Below are positions 37,010 to 46,924 of a stretch of DNA of 64,000 nucleotides, in pieces. How positions within the stretch are numbered: the stretch's first letter is position 1; the number at the start of each line of letters is the position of its first letter. The translations under genes were made by a program, and so were the position numbers. The notes beneath the pieces were generated by a model. That model had not been told where the DNA came from. It searched no databases and worked only from the letters and a program-made list of their open reading frames with translations. The stretch comes from Gordionus sp. m RMFG-2023 (taxonomy: Eukaryota; Nematomorpha; Gordioida; Chordodea; Parachordodidae), in NCBI RefSeq assembly GCF_954871325.1, contig NC_088778.1, positions 18,565,666-18,629,665 of the forward strand, in the 5' to 3' direction.

Positions 37010-37380
37010 TCCCCTATTTCTAAAAATTTCCCTTATTTCCCTCCTAAAATTTTCCCTTATTTCCCCCCTAAAATTCTCACCTATTTCCCCTCTAAAAGTC
37101 TCTCCTATTTCCCCCTAAAATTTTCCCTTATTTCCCCCCTAAAATTTTCCCTTATTTCCCCCCTAAAATTTTCCCTTATTTCCCCCCTAAAATTTTCCCC
37201 TATTTCCCCCCTAAAAGTCTCCCCTATTTCCCCCCTAAAATTTTCCCTTATTTCCCCCCCCCCTAAAATTTTCCCCTATTTCCCCCCTAAAAGTCTTCCT
37301 TATTTCCCCCTTAAAATTTTCTCTTATTTCCCCCCTAAAATTCTCCCCTATTTCCCCCCTAAAAGTCTCTCTTATTTCAA
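37010..37380. repeat. minisatellite inside gypsy 2
   Basis: About fifteen copies of a 23-25-bp unit, roughly TTTCCCCCCTAAAATTTTCCC, between the protease and RT parts. On the minus strand it reads as Gly-Glu-Ile-Arg-Glu-Asn-Phe repeats where the unit length keeps frame. Confidence 0.9.
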
Positions 37381-37399
37381 ACCTTCCCTCCCCTTCTCC

Positions 37400-38800
37400 T
37401 ATCTCCTCTATTAAATATAGTCTCAACCCCTGGCAACCTTTGATTACCCGAATATATCATACTTTCAATTTCATCATCACCTACAATGGGCAAAAATATA
37501 CCACACCATGCAAATACACCCCAAAAACTATACCATGGACCAATGCGTACAATCCATTCCCATCCCAAAACCGTTTCAACTCTTTTATCAATGATCCATA
37601 AATCCAACACTTCTATTCTGCTCTCTATCATCAACTCAATCTCGACTCTTCCCATTATTGTCATCTCTGATCCATCGAATTGTCGAACCTTTATTTCCTC
37701 CCGTTTAATTCTACCATCTGGCCAAACACTTTGATATGTATCATATCCCATCACTGTAATCGCCGCCCCTGTATCAAATAACATTGACACAAAATTTCCA
37801 TTAAAATTTAACAACACTCTGGGACAAATATCATACGCCCTCCCTTCTTGTAACATATTTATATCTTTTTTTTCTTCTATTTTACTATTGTAATACATAT
37901 TTTTCAACCCTTTTTCTTTACTTTTTCCAATTACATCCTTGGATTTTATATTTTTCAACTCTTTTTCCTGCCCTCTTTTAATTATATCATCCACACTATC
38001 ATATAGTCAACAATTTAAACAATCTCTAGCCACATGCCCTTCCGACATTTAAAACACATCGCATTCAACGCCTTTCCTTCCTCAGTATGTTTCGACACAA
38101 TTATTTCTTCGCTCCTCTTATTTTCTATAGTTCGCACAATGGGAGTATTTTGTTGATCCATTCCCCTTTGTGGGAAACCACCCCTTGTATTATATCTATC
38201 TACATTATAATCCTCTTTATTATGACCAAATCTCCCGCACCCGGCGCATCTCAATTTTTCTTGTTTCTGCGGACAAAAGGGGGCTATATGACCACGTTTG
38301 CCGCATCCAAAACACTTTGTTTCTTGACAATCCCTAACCATATGTCCTTGTCCACCACAATTATAACAAGTTATGTCTCCTCTCTCTCGAGAATTAAATC
38401 TCGGTCTCATCTCCGTTCTATTTTTCACCAGATTTTCTCTGTCTCCATATGGTCTCAACACTTGACTTCTATACCCATATTTTCCAAATACATCGCCTTC
38501 AGCACGTCTATTTATTAAATTATTTTCTGATAAACCTAATACTTCACTATCAGTCCAACCCTTTATTAATTCCTGCACTGGTAACCAAGTTACCTTTCCC
38601 ATCACATCCTCCTCTCCATTATTTCCTTCTATCGTTAAAGTCTGCCCTTTGATTCTAACACTTCGATTGCGCCTAGTCCTCCTTCCTAGGATTAAACTAC
38701 ACATCCATATACCCAATACTAGCAACGCTCCAATAATATTATATTGTACCTCCCAGTATTTTATAAATTTAAAACTTTTCATCTCACAAAAAATTGACAA
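37400..38800 (-). pseudogene. gypsy 2: zinc-knuckle frame and protease (fossil)
   Basis: About 38015-38800 has an N-terminal hydrophobic segment ('IIGALLVLGIWMCSLIL') followed by two clear CCHC knuckles ('CYNCGGQGHMVRDC', 'CFGCGKRGHIAPFC') and a third Cys-rich one. About 37400-37990 has the retroviral-type protease signature 'MLFDTGAAITVMG'. A hydrophobic leader on a knuckle protein is unusual for a Gag-like frame. Confidence 0.8.
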
Positions 38801-39067
38801 TCACCTTTAAAATAAATATTTTAATAATTTGTAGTGTTAATAAATAAGACAGTATTAATAACGTAAATACTCCAAATATACACTTATACATATATTCAAC
38901 TCAAAATTTTTTCTACTCTAAATTCGTTTCGAATCTCTTCTCTAATTTTATTTAATATCAATTTATCAACAATTTCCTTGTAAAACAACTCTGTTTTATG
39001 CCAATTTATTATTACAACCTGTTATTACAATATAACAACCTTTAATACAATTACAATATAATTTCTC

Positions 39068-39352
39068 AACACACTTGTATATTCTGTTCAACTTCAACTC
39101 TTTAAAATTTATTCAATAATTTACAACACTTGTATATTTTGTTCAAATTCAACTCTTTAAAATTTATTTAATAATTTACAACACTTGTATATTTTGTTCA
39201 AATTCAACTCTTTAAAATTTATTCAATAATTTACAACACTTGTATATTTTGTTCAAATTCAACTCTTTAAAATTTATTCAATAATTTACAACACTTGTAT
39301 ATTTTGTTCAAATTCAACTCTTTAAAATTTATTCAATAATTTACAACACTTG
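39068..39352. repeat. tandem repeat in gypsy 2 leader
   Basis: Five copies of a 57-60-bp unit with 'ACACTTGTATATTTTGTTCA' and 'CTCTTTAAAATTTATTCAAT', located just inside the 5' LTR. The copies are almost identical, implying recent amplification. Confidence 0.9.
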
Positions 39353-39355
39353 GGC

Positions 39356-39371
39356 TTTGGTCACGGCACCA
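39356..39371 (-). promoter_or_regulatory. gypsy 2 primer-binding-site candidate
   Basis: The minus strand reads TGGTGCCGTGACCAAA, one base inside the 5' LTR. TGG complements the tRNA CCA end. I do not assign the tRNA. Confidence 0.6.
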
Positions 39372-39372
39372 C

Positions 39373-39949
39373 TGTGATAATTCTCAACGCTTATAATAAA
39401 AAAAAATCAACACTCAGTATCTTTTTATATTTTTCAACACAATAAACGATCAACACTTATATCTTTATATCTATCTTTCAACACAATTTCCTTATTCAAA
39501 ATATCTTACTTTAATCCTTTTTTTTAAACGGATATTTCTCACTTTTTAAAATTTCTAGAATACTATTTTTTTTTGTGTTTCTACAAATTCCCTTTTTTTT
39601 TGAATTCCAATTTTTTATTAATTTTTATTTTTTTTCAAAATTTTAATCAAAAAATATAATGAATTAAAAACAAAAATTTTCTTTTTTCAACAACTTTTTT
39701 TTAAAAAATAATAATAATAATTTTTAATATTATTTTTTTTAAATAAAAATCAATAATACGTAATTACGAATAGTAATAATAATATTATATATTTAAGATT
39801 AAAAAAAAATCGATAATGCGTAATCAAAAAAAAAAATTGACAAAATCAATTAAATTTAAAATATCATCAATTATAACACGCTCGATAATGCGTAATCAAA
39901 AAAAAAATTGACAAAATCAATTAAATTTAAAATATCATCAATTATAATA
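39373..39949 (-). repeat. 5' LTR of gypsy element 2
   Basis: A 577-bp partner of 33091-33674, in the same order and with the same internal duplication. Confidence 0.92.
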
Positions 39950-39954
39950 AATAT

Positions 39955-40003
39955 CAATACGGTATTGAAGCTACAATGGGTATTGATTTCACAATCCTAC
40001 ATA
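39955..40003. mobile_element. MITE, right part, split by gypsy element 2
   Basis: 'CAATACGGTATTG' and then 'GGGTATTGATTTCACAATCC', the inverse partner of the sequence starting near 32630. Joining 33090 to 39955 gives a short palindromic element of about 0.5 kb. Confidence 0.55.
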
Positions 40004-41149
40004 CCAGATAGTAATTACACTCTTATCAGGTCTATAATAAGTGAGGTTATTTGGAAAGCGCTTAATATTTGTTTGGTAGATGATTTCTAAATATTTAAAT
40101 AGGGTTGTATAATGCAAAATATTACGTGCAAATGTAAATTATCTTCTATTCTACTTTTAAGTCGATATAATATATTACTGGAAATCACATTAAAAACGAG
40201 GCAATACTTTAATTGATCAAATTATTTACACTCTTAGAGGTGTAATAGTTATGAAGTCAATGAGAAAAATGATCCTAATATTTTAGGTCATTATATCACT
40301 TATACTGCTCAATAATGGGGAGTTTATAATTTGAAAGTTAAAAATATTTTAATATACCAAAAAAATTCGACCTCACTATTTGATATCCATTCATTTTTAT
40401 ATTGAATATATATTCTCAATTTAAATTTTTATTATGTTATCTATTTTTTTATTGTTGAATTTTTACACTCAATTTTTTACGCTAATTATTTATATATGGG
40501 AGAAAGCGTAAATTAATAGACGGCGTAGAGTCAACTCTTTTATCATTAAAGAGAATTATTAATTCAGATAGGCATTCTAGTGTGATATAATGGTTTTATT
40601 AGGACATTTAAAATAACATAACTGAAACTATTAATTTTGGAAATGTTTTCAAGTCATTTATAAATATTTGATTACATATGTTTTATAATTGAATCCATAA
40701 TTTTATATAAGATTATTTTATAATATTTGTAAAATCATTAAATTAACCTATCCTTCCAGTATAAGCCAATTCTCATCTTCCTTTTTGTATATTTTTATGT
40801 GTTACTTTTCAAATAAAATCGTATATATCAATTTTTTGTTAAAAATTTTATCAGCCCCCCCCCCCCCCCAATTGTGAAGCTAGAATCGGGCCTTGATATG
40901 CTACATTCCTACTAATAAAAAACAAAGAATGAAATAAATATTAACAATTTTAAAATTTATCGCTAAAACAAAAGAGTACCAGTTGATTTTTTTTTTATAA
41001 TTAATCTCTTTATTGGTCAAATTGAACGTTAAAAGTAAAACATACATATGTAATTTAAAAATATATATTAAAAATATCATGTAAACTATTTTAAAAATAA
41101 AATCTATATTAAAACTGTATTAAAAAAATTAGTATAATAAATTAATAAA
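40004..41149. other. intron, no gene seen
   Basis: A/T-rich sequence with a run of about thirteen C near 40857. No coding or element signal recognised. Confidence 0.45.
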
Positions 41150-41267
41150 TTGTATGGTTGAGTGGGAGGAGGTCAAAAAAGGGAGCCGTGGATGGCAATA
41201 CAGTTAGATCTGCATATATCAATAGATACACGCTGTCGAAGATAGAAGCCTTCCCGTGGGTCACCAG
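41150..41267 (-). mobile_element. LINE family B, C-terminal end (split piece)
   Basis: On the minus strand this continues the protein begun at about 46690-46531. After 'IRAITGD' comes 'PREGFYLRQRVSIDICRSNC' and then IAIHGSLF and a stop near 41180. The join crosses the duplicated octamer GTCACCAG, so the fold-back element split one LINE reading frame. The block resembles 28050-28210. Confidence 0.7.
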
Positions 41268-41944
41268 TAGTGTTGCGTAATCGGCTAAAAACTACGCCTA
41301 AGCCTAATAAGGCTAAGCCTAATTAGGCTAAGCCTAAAAATCGGCTAAGCCTATTAGGCTAAGCCTAATAATCGGCTAAGCCTAATTAGGTAAGCCTAAA
41401 AATCGGCTAAAACTAAAATTCGGCTAAGCCTAATTAGGTTAAGCCTAAAAATTGGCTAAGCCTATATATATCTGCTAAAATTAAATTAGTCAAAATTCTG
41501 CATCGATGCTTAGTATTAATTATTATTTATTTATTTTAGTAAAATAAATTTATTTTATTTATATTTAATGTAAATATTTTATTATTATCAACAAATAAAC
41601 ATGATATGATTTAATATTTTTTATTTATATTATTATATTTTGAAATGAAAATAAATTTATTTATTTGATGTTATTTTAATAAAAAAAATAATATGCTGCT
41701 ATATTGTAAAATTGTAATATTCTTTTTAATATAATTTATTAGTGATTTTTACAATCTTCTTTATAAATACATCTTTTATTGAGGAATTATATTGTAAATT
41801 TTATTAGATAAATAAACAATCTTTTAGGTGAAATCTTTTATAATTTTTTTATCATTTAAAATTATCTATTTTTTATTAAATGAGGTGGATTTTATGAAAC
41901 TTTTTTGATGATTTTATATGATCTTTTTAAGATAATATTTTAAT

Positions 41945-43765
41945 GTGACAATTGTCATAATCGTTATTTTATAAGTTTTTTGAATTTTTTTGAAGAAAAT
42001 AGGTTAAAAAAAGTATTAATAACATGTGTAAATATAAATTTAGTGAAGATGTACCAAAGAAAAGTGACAATTGTCATAATCGCTATTTTTAAAGTTTTTT
42101 GATTTTTTTTGACGACAATATGTTAAAATAAGTATTAATAACATGTTTAAATAAAAATTTAGTGAAGATGTACCATAGAAAATTGACAATTGTCATAATA
42201 GTTATTTTTAAAGTTTTTTGAATTTTTTTGAAGAAAATATGTTAAAATAAGTATTAAAAACATGTTTAAATAAAAATTTAGTGAAGATGTACCATAGAAA
42301 AGTGACAATTGTCATAATCGTTATTTTATACGTTTTTTGAATTTTTTTGAAGAAAATAGGTTAAAATAAGTAGTAAAAACATGTTTAAATAAAAATTTAG
42401 TGAAGATGTACCATAGAAAAGTGACAATTATCATAATCGTTATTTTATAAGTTTTTGGAATTTTTTTGAAGAAAATTTGTTAAAATAAGTATTAATAACA
42501 TGTGTAAATATAAATTTAGTGAAGATGTACCATAGAAAAGTGACAATTGTCATAATCGTTATTTTATACGTTTTTTGAATTTTTTTGAAGAAAATATGTT
42601 AAAATAAGTATTAAAAACATGTTTAAATAAAAATTTAGTGAAGATGTACCATAGAAAAGTGACAATTGTCATAATCGTTATTTTATACGTTTTTTGAATT
42701 TTTTTGAAGAAAATAGGTTAAAATAAGTAGTAAAAACATGTTTAAATAAAAATTTAGTGAAGATGTACCATAGAAAAGTGACAATTATCATAATCGTTAT
42801 TTTATAAGTTTTTGGAATTTTTTTGAAGAAAATTTGTTAAAAAAAGTATTAATAACATGTGTAAATATAAATTTAGTGAAGATGTACCAAAGAAAAGTGA
42901 CAATTGTCATAATCGCTATTTTTAAAGTTTTTTGAATTTTTTTGAAGAAAATATGTTAAAATAAGTATTAAAAACATGTTTAAATAAAAATTTAGTGAAG
43001 ATGTACCATAGAAAAGTGACAATTGTCATAATCGTTATTTTATACGTTTTTTGAATTTTTTTGAAGAAAATATGTTAAAATAAGTATTAAAAACATGTTT
43101 AAATAAAAATTTAGTGAAGATGTACCATAGAAAAGTGACAATTGTCATAATCGTTATTTTATACGTTTTTTGAATTTTTTGAATTTTTTGAAGAAAATAG
43201 GTTAAAATAAGTAGTAAAAACATGTTTAAATGAAAATTTAGTGAAGATGTACCATAGAAAAGTGACAATTGTCATAATGGTTAATTTTAAAGTTTTTGAA
43301 TTTTTTTGACGAAAATTTGTTAAAATAAGTATTAATAACATGTGTAAATATAAATTTAGTGAAGATGTACCATAGAAAAGTGACAATTGTCATAATCGTT
43401 ATTTTTAAAGTTTTTCGAATTTTTTTGACGAAAATATGTTAAAATAAGAATTAATAACATGTGTAAATATAAATTTAGTGAAGATGTACTATAGAAAAGT
43501 GACAATTGTCATAATCGTTATCTTTAAAGTTTTTTGAATTTTTTTGACGAAAATATGTTAAAATAAGTATTAATAACATGTGTAAATATAAATTTAGTGA
43601 AGATGTACCAATGAAAAGTGACATTTGTCATAATTGTTATTTTTAAAGTTTTTTGAATTTTATTGACAAAGATATTTTAAAATAAGTATTGATAACATGT
43701 TTAAATAAAAATTTAGTGAAGATGTACTCTAGATAAGCGAAAATTGTCATAATCGTTATTTTTTT
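41945..43765 (+). repeat. 119-bp tandem array, left arm
   Basis: About fifteen to sixteen units. Each contains the 12-bp palindrome TGACAATTGTCA, a 'TTTTTTGAATTTTTTTGA' tract and 'TTTAGTGAAGATGTACCATA'. Neighbouring units differ in recurrent ways: TATACG versus TATAAG after 'ATCGTTATTT', and GTAGTAAAAAC versus GTATTAATAAC. The stretch 42302-42658 is nearly repeated from 42659, suggesting a three-unit higher-order repeat. Confidence 0.9.
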
Positions 43766-45750
43766 TAATATTTATTTTAACATATTTTCTTCAAAAAAAT
43801 TCAAAAAACTTTATAAATAACAATTATGACAAATGTCACTTTTCATTGGTACATCTTCACTAAATTTATATTTACACATGTTATTAATACTGATTTTAAC
43901 ATATTTTCTTCAAAAAAAATCAAAAAACTTTAAAATTAACGATTATGACAAATGTCACTATCTTCACTAAATTTATATTTAAAAAACTTTAAAAATAGCG
44001 ATTATGACAATTTTCACTTTTCATTGGTACATCTTCACTAAATTTATATTTACACATGTTATTAATACTTATTTTAACATATTTTCGTCAAAAAACTCTA
44101 AAAATAACGATTATGTCAATTGTCACTTTTCTATGGTACATCTTCACTAAATTTATATTTACACATGTTATTAATACTTATTTTAACATATTTTCGTCAA
44201 AAAAATTCAAAAAACTTTAAAAATAGCGATTATGACAATTGTCACTTTTTATTGGTACATCTTCACTAAATTTATATTTACACATGTTATTAATACTTAT
44301 TTTAACATATTTTCGTCAAAAAAATTCAAAAAACTTTAAAAATAACGATTATGACAATTACTTTTCTATGGTACATCTTCACTAAATTTATATTTACACA
44401 TGTTATTAATACTTATTTTAACAAATTTTCGTCAAAAAACTTTAAAATTAACCATTATGACAATTGTCACTTTTCATTGGTACATCTTCACTAGTTATTA
44501 ATTCTTATTTTAACATATTTTCGTCAAAAAAATTCGAAAAACTTTAAAAATAACGATTATGACAATTGTCACTTTTCTATGGTACATCTTCATTTACACA
44601 TGTTATTAATACTTATTTTAACAAATTTTCGTCAAAAAAATTCAAAAAACTTTAAAATTAACTATTATGACAATTGTCACTTTTCATTGGTACATCTTCA
44701 CTAAATTTATATTTACACATGTTATTAATTCTTATTTTAACATATTTTCGTCAAAAAAATTCGAAAAACTTTAAAAATAACGATTATGACAATTGTCACT
44801 TTTCTATGGTACATCTTAACTAAATTTATATTTACACATGTTATTAATACTTATTTTAACAAATTTTCGTCAAAAAAATTCAAAAAACTTTAAAATTAAC
44901 CATTATGACAATTGTCACTTTTCATTGGTACATCTTCACTAAATTTATATTTAAACATGTTATTAATTCTTATTTTAACATATTTTCGTCAAAAAAATTC
45001 GAAAAACTTTAAAAATAACGATTATGACAATTGTCACTTTTCTATGGTACATCTTCACTAAATTTATATTTACACATGTTATTAATACTTATTTTAACAA
45101 ATTTTCGTCAAAAAAATTCAAAAAACTTTAAAATTAACCATTATGACAATTGTCACTTTTCATTGGTACATCTTCACTAAATTTATATTTACACATGTTA
45201 TTAATTCTTATTTTAACATATTTTCGTCAAAAAAATTCGAAAAACTTTAAAAATAACGATTATGACAATTGTCACTTTTCTATGGTACATCTTCACTAAA
45301 TTTATATTTACACATGTTATTAATACTTATTTTAACAAATTTTCGTCAAAAAAATTCAAAAAACTTTAAAATTAACTATTATGACAATTGTCACTTTTCA
45401 TTGGTACATCTTCACTAAATTTATATTTACACATGTTATTAATTCTTATTTTAACATATTTTCGTCAAAAAAATTCGAAAAACTTTAAAAATAACGATTA
45501 TGACAATTGTCACTTTTCTATGGTACATCTTCACTAAATTTATATTTACACATGTTATTAATAATTATTTTAACAAATTTTCGTCAAAAAAATTCAAAAA
45601 ACTTTAAAATTAACCATTATGACATTTGTCACTTTTCATTGGTACATCTTCACTAAATTTGTATTTACACATGTTATTAATACTTATTTTAACATACTTT
45701 CTTCAAAAAAATTCAAAAAACTTATAAAAGAACGATTATGACAATTGTCA
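43766..45750 (-). repeat. 119-bp tandem array, right arm
   Basis: About sixteen units in inverse orientation. From 44360 to 45640 two unit types alternate regularly. One reads CTTTTCTATGGTAC with AATAACGATTATGAC; the other reads CTTTTCATTGGTAC with AATTAACCATTATGAC. This makes a dimeric higher-order repeat of about 238 bp, a pattern not seen in the left arm. Confidence 0.9.
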
Positions 45751-46683
45751 CATTAAAATATTATCCTTAAAAAGATCATATAAAATAACATCAAAAAAGT
45801 TTCATAAAATCCACCTCATTTAATAATAAATAGATAATTTTAAAAAAATGATAAAAGATTTCACCTAAAAGATTGTGTATTTATCTAATAAAATTTACAA
45901 TATAATTCCTCAATAAAAGATGTATTTACAAAGAAGATTGTGAAAATCACTAATAAATTATATTTAAAGAATATTACATTTTTACAATATAGCAGCATAT
46001 TATTTTTTTTATTAAAAAAACATCAAATAAATAAATTTATTTTCATTTCAAAATATAATAATATAAATAAAAAATATTAAATCCTATCATGTTTATTTGT
46101 TGATAATAATAAAATATTTACATTAAATATAAATAAAATAAATTATTTTACTAAAATAAATAAATAATAATTAATGCTAAGCATCGATGCAGAATTTTGA
46201 ATAATTTATTTTAGCCAATTTTTAGGCTTAGCCCATTTTTAGGCTTAGCCAATTTTTAGGCTTAGCCGATTTTTAGGCTTAGCCAATTTTTAGGCTTAGC
46301 CGATTTTTAGGCTTAGCCTAATTAGGTTTAGCCGATTTTTAGGCTTAGCCTAATTAGGTTTAGCCGATTTTTAGGCTTAGCCTAATTAGGTTTAGCCGAT
46401 TTTTAGGCTTAGCCTAATTAGGCTTAGCCGATTTTTAGGCTATACCTAATTAGGCTTAGCCGATTTTTCCACCTAAAATCTCGGCTAAGCCGTTTTTAGT
46501 CGGCTAAAATTAGCCGATTACGCAACACTAGTCACCAGTGATGGCGCGAATTTTTTTTTTACCAAGGGATTTGAAGAAGGTTAGGGCATGATTGCCAAAA
46601 AAACCGGTTGTGTCGGATACAATTGGTATGAGATTGCAATTGGTTAGGGAAATGCATTTATTAATTTTAGAGATTTCAGTTCT

Positions 46684-46765
46684 AACGCCGGGGTGGCCTA
46701 ATTGGTTATGATGTATGCTTGGAAACAGAAGGACATAGAGGACGCAGATTCAATTCTGGTAAAGA
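46684..46765 (+). other. tRNA-like sequence, probably SINE head
   Basis: The A box TGGCCTAATTGG fits the polymerase III consensus. About 50 bases later 'GCAGATTCAATTCTGG' gives a T-arm (CAGA/TCTG) with a degenerate B box. The acceptor strands do not pair, so it is not a working tRNA gene. The spacing suggests a Leu/Ser-type long variable arm. Confidence 0.4.
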
Positions 46766-46924
46766 GCATAAAAATTTTCAGGTTTTTCTTCGATGACTGA
46801 TGTGTGTAAAGACATATGATAAGATGAATTTCGGAGCTTAGAGATGACACCCCGGTGTCACCGACAGGCCTGGACAGCCGGGTGCAAACGGGTTGCAAGG
46901 AAGAAGAGAAAGATGACTTTAGAG

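Larger units (their letters stand above)
33091..39949 (-). mobile_element. Ty3/gypsy element 2, full length with LTRs
   Basis: A 6859-bp element, minus orientation, flanked by AATAT on both sides (33086-33090 and 39950-39954). It has two near-identical LTRs and a primer-binding-site-like stretch. Reading right to left come a zinc-knuckle frame (about 38015-38800), aspartic protease (about 37400-37990), reverse transcriptase (about 36130-36920), RNase H (about 35440-36100), integrase (about 34295-35170) and a small frame with one more zinc knuckle (about 33750-34065). The LTR similarity argues for recent insertion. It is broken in a handful of places, although some frame changes may be of the read-through kind gypsy elements use. 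I do not recognise a capsid region. Confidence 0.93.
41268..46530. mobile_element. fold-back hAT element made of satellite arms
   Basis: A 5263-bp element with perfect 8-bp duplication GTCACCAG at 41260-41267 and 46531-46538. The termini are TAGTGTTGCGTAATCGGCTA and its inverse, followed by many AAGCCTAATTAGGCT and 'AAATCGGCTAAGCC' subterminal motifs. Next inward is a roughly 450-bp unique A/T segment present in both arms (about 41486-41940 and 45755-46195). The centre is two opposed arrays of a roughly 119-bp unit meeting near 43765. The whole is thus one giant inverted repeat with arms of about 2.5-2.8 kb. There is no transposase; it must rely on an hAT transposase from elsewhere. Confidence 0.95.

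Noticed and set aside
36836-37414. 192-codon Ser/Pro/Phe-rich open frame on the + strand
   Set aside because: It is the complement of the gypsy 2 minisatellite and has no independent coding evidence.
43035-43386. Two hydrophobic open frames inside the 119-bp array
   Set aside because: They follow the repeat unit exactly and change frame when unit length changes; no start context or relatives.
41945-45750. CRISPR-like array of regularly spaced repeats
   Set aside because: The whole 119-bp unit is repeated, with no unique spacers between short repeats. The array sits in a hAT-tipped inverted repeat in a spliced eukaryotic gene.
46200-46500. Interstitial telomere sequence (TTAGGC-like)
   Set aside because: The hexamer is part of palindromic GCCTAATTAGGC motifs confined to the two ends of one transposable element, so no telomere array is present.
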